This document shows, piece by piece, positions 6,411 to 10,036 of a stretch of DNA of 10,036 bases. The DNA lies in assembly GCA_937138275.1 (NCBI GenBank), contig CAKZOY010000036.1, positions 1 to 10,036 on the forward strand. The letters run 5' to 3'. How positions within the stretch are numbered: the first letter of the stretch is position 1; the number at the start of each line of letters is the position of its first letter. Source of the DNA: an uncultured Chloroflexota bacterium. GTDB lineage: Bacteria; Chloroflexota; Anaerolineae; B4-G1; DUEL01. The notes beneath the pieces are model-generated. The model ran no database searches. It was not told where the DNA came from and saw only the letters and a list, made by a program, of their open reading frames with translations. A program made the translations under genes and the position numbers.

Positions 6411-7583
6411 ATGGACGAACTTCCTTTGATGTCTTTCCCCATTCTGGATTCGTTACGCCGCCAACTGGGCGATTTGATGGCTGTGGAACGAGTGGAGGTT
6501 CAGGAGGGAGCAGAACCTGCGTTTGTCTTTTATGGTCACCTCTACGGCGATCCCGATACGGCTTTTGATCGCCTTCTGGAGAGATTCACCGTGCTGGGCT
6601 ATACGCCGCTTCTTTCCAGGGAGAAGGGAATGGATAGGGTCGTGGCGGTGCGAGGGGTGGCCCGCTCCCGTCCCTCCCGCCCCTGGATCAACGTCCTGTT
6701 GTTTCTTGTCACCCTTCTGAGTGTGATGCTGGCCGGGGCCGTTCCCCAGGCGGGGGGAAATATTCTGAGCGTTCTTCTCTCCGGCTTCCCTTTTGCCGCG
6801 GCCCTGCTGACCATTCTTCTGGCCCACGAGATGGCGCATTACTTCGTCGCCCGCCGGTACGGGTCGCCGGTCAGTTTGCCGTACTTTGTCCCGATGCCGC
6901 TCAGTATTCTGGGCACAATGGGGGCCGTGATCTTTCAGCGGGCCCCGATGCGCGATCGCAAAGCGCTCTTTGATATCGGCATCGCCGGACCGTTGGGTGG
7001 GCTGATCGTCGCTGTCCCGCTGCTCTTCCTGGGACTGCTGTTCACTCGCGTGGGGCGGCCATCTGATTTCCTTCCCCCGGAACAACTGGCAGGCGGGGTC
7101 TACCAGGAGGGGAACTCCCTGTTGTATATGCTGGCGAAATACATCGTGTTCGGGCGCATCCTTCCGGACCGGATGACCGGGGAGGATGTGTGGCTTTCCC
7201 TGCCCGCCAGTCCTGGCGGTCCCATTGTGTTTGCCGCGTGGACCGGTTTGCTGGTGACGGCTCTGAATCTGCTCCCCATTGGTCAACTGGACGGGGGGCA
7301 CGTGGCCTATGCGCTTTTGGGTCGGCGGGCATGGCAACTGGCTTACGTCGCCATCGGCCTGCTGGGAGTTCTGGGCCTTTATCTCTGGGCTACAGGCAAC
7401 CCGGCCTGGCCCACCTGGATTATCTGGGCCGGGTTGGGCCTCTTTTTCGGCCCTCGTCACCCCCCACCGCTGAACGATATCTCCCGGGTGGGGCCCGGAC
7501 GGACGCTGCTGGGCATTCTGCTGGTCATCATCTGGGTGCTCACTTTCGTGCCTGTGCCGCTGATACCGGTGCCCGCCCGTTAA
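6411..7583 (+). CDS. site-2 protease family intramembrane metalloprotease (M50, EGY-like)
   Basis: A 390-aa polytopic membrane zinc protease that cleaves membrane-embedded substrates, often anti-sigma factors in known relatives. The zinc motif HEMAH is at 139-143 (H139, E140, H143) inside a membrane helix. The third ligand is in NLLPIGQLDGGH (286-297, D294). A GTMGAVI stretch (169-174) and PYFVPMPLSILG before it are typical of the EGY-type branch found in plants, cyanobacteria and Chloroflexota. Residues 1-90 form a soluble N-terminal region with a ferredoxin-like look and no recognised catalytic motif. About eight hydrophobic segments follow. No PDZ domain is seen. GGAG at 6397-6400 lies 10 bases before the ATG. 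It is first in a plus-strand operon, 18 bases before the cyclase gene. Its substrate is unknown; no anti-sigma factor gene is in the window. Confidence 0.93.
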   Translation: MDELPLMSFPILDSLRRQLGDLMAVERVEVQEGAEPAFVFYGHLYGDPDTAFDRLLERFTVLGYTPLLSREKGMDRVVAVRGVARSRPSRPWINVLLFLVTLLSVMLAGAVPQAGGNILSVLLSGFPFAAALLTILLAHEMAHYFVARRYGSPVSLPYFVPMPLSILGTMGAVIFQRAPMRDRKALFDIGIAGPLGGLIVAVPLLFLGLLFTRVGRPSDFLPPEQLAGGVYQEGNSLLYMLAKYIVFGRILPDRMTGEDVWLSLPASPGGPIVFAAWTGLLVTALNLLPIGQLDGGHVAYALLGRRAWQLAYVAIGLLGVLGLYLWATGNPAWPTWIIWAGLGLFFGPRHPPPLNDISRVGPGRTLLGILLVIIWVLTFVPVPLIPVPAR

Positions 7584-7601
7584 TGATTTGGCCGAAATAT
7601 C

Positions 7602-9344
7602 ATGCGCCGAGCGCTCTACGGCATCCTGATCGGGATCGCAGCAGGCCTTCTGCTGGCCCTGGCTGCCTGTCACGAGACCTTCTCTCCTTTGAGATGGCGG
7701 GTTCGGGACCCCCTGTATGCTCCCAGCGAGACGGGCGCTCCGGTAGCCATCATCGCGGTAGATGAAGAATCCTTTCGGCGGTACGGGCGGCCGGAGAAGT
7801 GGTCGGTTGAACAGTATGCCGCGCTGTTTCAGCGCCTGCGCGAAGCGGACGCGCAGGTTGTGGCTTTTGACTTCCTTCTCCCGCCCGCTGCGGAGACAGC
7901 AATCCCGGAGTCCTCGCTGGATGGGTTCTTTGTCTTTCCAGTGCTGGGGGCGGGCACCCCTTCTCCCGCGGATGGGAGCCTGCTCTTTCCATACCTCTTT
8001 GGTACCGCTTCCGGCGCCCGGTTTGTTGGACATGTCAACCTGTTTCCGGACGCTGATGGGGTTGTGCGCCGGGTGCCCCTCTGGGTTCGGGCAAAGGGGG
8101 AGACCGTACCCGCCATAGCCTGGCGGGCCGCGGCCCTCTACCTCCGTACCGCTGTTTCCCCACCAATGAGTTCCGCGTTCCCATGGGCCGGGTCCACCAT
8201 CGCCCCGGACGCCACCGGCTGCATTCAGTTCCGCTATCCGAAACGTATCGGGACAATTCCCCGCTACCCCCTGTGGATGTTGCTGGAAGGAGACCTGTTG
8301 CCGGAAGCCCTGTCCGGCCGGGTTCTCTTTATTGGCATCACTGCCGGGGAGGAAGCGGAGGTCTACCGTACCCCGGTGGGAGAAATGCCCGGGGTGGAAC
8401 TCCAGGCCGAGATCGCCACCGCTCTGCTGACCGGTCAGACCCTGGTCCCGGCGCCGCGGCACTTCCTTCCCCTGTTGACCTTTGTGGCGGTGACTCTTTC
8501 GGCACTGGTTACCGTGCGCATACGGCCGTTGGTTCTATTCTTTCTCGCCCTATTTGCCGTAGCCGGGGGAGTCCTGGGAGTCTCACTCATCGCGGCGTCC
8601 AGCGGCTGGGTGGTGGAGCCGTTGATCCCTTTGGTTGGAGTGTCCGCTGCCTCGGCCACGACGGTCCTTTGGCGATTCTACGAGGAACGGAGACGGCGGG
8701 AGCATCTTGCGCGCCTTCTCCGGGGACGGGCTTCCTCCCGGCTGATCGCCCAACTGATGGAGACACCGGACGGGGGAAATCTGCTGAATGCCGATGTCCG
8801 CTTTGTTGTGGCTCTTTTCGCGGATGTGCGGGGATTTGTCCGTCTGACGGAGGGACAGGATCCGCGGATGGTACGGGAGGCTGTGAACCTTCATCTTTCT
8901 CTATTTACGGACGCGGTGACGGAGTCCGGAGGGATCGTCACCAAATATGTGGGAGATATGATTGCGGCGATTTTTAACGCGCCCTTCCATATGGACCGCC
9001 CGGTGGACCATGCCCTGCGAGCCGCTCGGGAGGGGCAGCGCCGTCTGAAGCGCCTGTGGCGAGAGCGCCCCGACCTCCTGCGCCTGCCAATGGGAGTGGG
9101 AATCCACGCAGGCGCTGCGGTGGTGGGGTTATTGGGGTCCCCTCACCATCAGGAGTACGATGCCATCGGGGATGCTGTCAATGTGGCAGCCCGTCTCAGC
9201 ACATACGCGCCTGCGGGTGAGATTTACGTCACCGAGGCGGTTGTCGCTTCAGCGGGGAGAGGATGGAATTTTGAGCCCCTGGGGATTCTCCAGGTGCGGG
9301 GAAGGTACGAGCCGGTTATTGCGTATCGCTTGAAAGAAGAATGA
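7602..9344 (+). CDS. CHASE2 domain-containing adenylate cyclase (class III)
   Basis: A 580-aa membrane sensor that would make cAMP from ATP in response to an extracytoplasmic signal. It has an N-terminal helix (about 4-22) and a CHASE2 domain (about 28-285) with the typical VAIIAVDEESF (48-58), AQVVAFDFLLP (84-94) and VLFIGITAGEEAEVYRTPVG (241-260). Three membrane helices follow (about 287-356), then a short basic linker, then the cyclase domain (about 400-580). Catalytic residues are all present: metal ligands D408 (FADVRGF) and D452 (YVGDMIA), base-selecting K448 and D520, and transition-state N527 and R531 (NVAAR). K/D at the purine-selecting positions indicates ATP, not GTP. An in-frame TGA at 7584-7586 makes the ATG at 7602 the first possible start, yet it has no visible ribosome binding site, so coupling to the protease gene is likely. 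The stop overlaps the response regulator start (ATGA). Confidence 0.95.
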   Translation: MRRALYGILIGIAAGLLLALAACHETFSPLRWRVRDPLYAPSETGAPVAIIAVDEESFRRYGRPEKWSVEQYAALFQRLREADAQVVAFDFLLPPAAETAIPESSLDGFFVFPVLGAGTPSPADGSLLFPYLFGTASGARFVGHVNLFPDADGVVRRVPLWVRAKGETVPAIAWRAAALYLRTAVSPPMSSAFPWAGSTIAPDATGCIQFRYPKRIGTIPRYPLWMLLEGDLLPEALSGRVLFIGITAGEEAEVYRTPVGEMPGVELQAEIATALLTGQTLVPAPRHFLPLLTFVAVTLSALVTVRIRPLVLFFLALFAVAGGVLGVSLIAASSGWVVEPLIPLVGVSAASATTVLWRFYEERRRREHLARLLRGRASSRLIAQLMETPDGGNLLNADVRFVVALFADVRGFVRLTEGQDPRMVREAVNLHLSLFTDAVTESGGIVTKYVGDMIAAIFNAPFHMDRPVDHALRAAREGQRRLKRLWRERPDLLRLPMGVGIHAGAAVVGLLGSPHHQEYDAIGDAVNVAARLSTYAPAGEIYVTEAVVASAGRGWNFEPLGILQVRGRYEPVIAYRLKEE

Positions 9345-9988
9345 ACCCTCTGCGCATCCTGCTGGTAGATGACCACATTCTTTTCCGTAAGGGATTGGCC
9401 CGTTTGCTGGACGCGCAGCCCGATTTTCAGGTCGTGGGGGAGGCTTCTGACGGAAGCGAGGGGGTGGAGAAGGCCCGGACCCTTCGCCCGGACGTGGTCC
9501 TGATGGACCTGCGGATGCCCGTCTGTGATGGTCTGGAGGCGACCCGGCAGATCAAGCGGGAGTTGCCCTTCGTGCGGGTGGTTATTCTCACTGTGTCGGA
9601 GGACGATCAGGATTTTCTGGCCGCTATCCGCAGCGGCGCCGACGGGTATCTGGTCAAGAGCATGCGGCCGGAATCGCTCTTTCAGGAACTGCGGGGGTTG
9701 GCCCAGGGCGAGGTGCCGCTTTCGCGAACAATGACCGGGAAACTGCTCCGTCAGGTGGCCCGCACCCCTCCGGTCTCCTCCCCATCGGTGCCCCCGCTGC
9801 CTCTCTCGGAGCGGGAAATCCAGGTGCTGCGGCTGCTGGCCGAAGGGCTTTCTAACGAAGAAATCGCGGCGGAGTTGGGGATTGCGGTCAACACGGTGCG
9901 CAATCACGTCCGCAACATTCTGGAGAAACTGAGACTGCGCAACCGCGTCCAGGCGGCGGTGTACGCGGTGCGCCACGGGCTTCTCTGA
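9341..9988 (+). CDS. NarL/FixJ family response regulator transcription factor
   Basis: A 215-aa two-component DNA-binding regulator, the normal length for this family. The receiver domain (about 4-120) has the acidic pair D10-D11, phosphoacceptor D56 (VLMDLRMP), T84 and K106 (YLVKS). A Pro/Ser-rich linker (about 141-154) leads to a LuxR-type helix-turn-helix (about 155-212, LSEREIQVLRLLAEGLSNEE start, NTVRNHVRNILEKL recognition region). All residues needed for phosphorylation are intact. The ATG overlaps the cyclase stop by four bases, so it is probably translated by coupling and co-expressed with the cyclase and site-2 protease. No histidine kinase is in the window; its kinase may be to the right, elsewhere, or absent. 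The TGA is followed one base later by a repeat array. Confidence 0.95.
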   Translation: MNPLRILLVDDHILFRKGLARLLDAQPDFQVVGEASDGSEGVEKARTLRPDVVLMDLRMPVCDGLEATRQIKRELPFVRVVILTVSEDDQDFLAAIRSGADGYLVKSMRPESLFQELRGLAQGEVPLSRTMTGKLLRQVARTPPVSSPSVPPLPLSEREIQVLRLLAEGLSNEEIAAELGIAVNTVRNHVRNILEKLRLRNRVQAAVYAVRHGLL

Positions 9989-10036
9989 TATCGCGTATCG
10001 CAAATCGCGTATCGCGTATCGCAAATCGCGTATCGC
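9989..10036. repeat. tandem heptanucleotide repeat array (runs off the window)
   Basis: The array is in 7-base register from 9989 to the window end: TATCGCG, TATCGCA, AATCGCG, then the same three again, then a partial TATCGC. It therefore has a 21-base higher-order period made of three related heptamers sharing ATCGC. It starts directly after the response regulator TGA and continues beyond the edge. I read it as a non-coding intergenic short tandem repeat, not as part of a gene. Confidence 0.9.

Noticed and set aside
6453..8462. A 669-codon open frame on the minus strand opposite the site-2 protease and cyclase genes
   Set aside because: The translation is rich in Arg, Gln, Pro, Gly and His with no recognisable domain, lies fully antisense to two genes with intact catalytic motifs, and is the usual shadow of GC-rich coding sequence.
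9321..9329. GCGTATCGC near the cyclase 3' end, resembling the heptamer repeat
   Set aside because: A single short match inside a conserved coding end; not in tandem, so chance is enough.
9224..10024. A 266-codon minus-strand frame beginning in the heptamer repeats
   Set aside because: It starts with repeat-encoded MRYAIRDLRYAIS and then runs antisense through the response regulator; a repeat-driven artefact.

Overview
The window is GC-rich bacterial DNA holding nine confident or probable protein genes on two opposing blocks, with no RNA genes, insertion sequences or CRISPR. The gene content suggests a Chloroflexota (Anaerolineae-like) bacterium: a LysM lipoprotein with a long Thr/Pro linker, an EGY-type site-2 protease, a CHASE2-type adenylate cyclase and heptanucleotide intergenic repeats. 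This assignment is an inference from style, not from a marker gene.

Left block, minus strand (1-3446): five tightly packed genes that read as one operon. Its order in the direction of transcription is a 90-aa membrane protein, a 73-aa membrane protein, a SAM-dependent methyltransferase and two ABC-2 type permeases. Gaps are under 10 bases or the genes overlap. The two permeases would form the membrane part of a YhhJ/YbhSR-like exporter. Their ATPase is not in the window and would be expected to the left of position 1. Three of the five genes appear to use or could use GTG/TTG starts.

Middle, minus strand (3447-6320): a long-chain acyl-CoA ligase (3574-5307) with an excellent ribosome binding site is separated from the left operon by a perfect 15-bp hairpin. 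Upstream lies a 227-base gap holding a probable terminator and an unexplained strong Shine-Dalgarno sequence. Next comes a LysM lipoprotein gene (5535-6248) with a near-consensus sigma-70-type promoter (TTGACT-17-TATTAT).

Right block, plus strand (6349-10036): an extended -10 promoter diverges from the LysM promoter and drives a probable three-gene signalling operon. It encodes an intramembrane site-2 protease, a CHASE2-adenylate cyclase with all class III catalytic residues, and a NarL-type response regulator that overlaps the cyclase by ATGA. Together they suggest an envelope-sensing cassette combining intramembrane proteolysis, cAMP production and transcriptional control. No histidine kinase is present. 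The window ends inside a tandem array of 7-base repeats that begins immediately after the response regulator stop codon.
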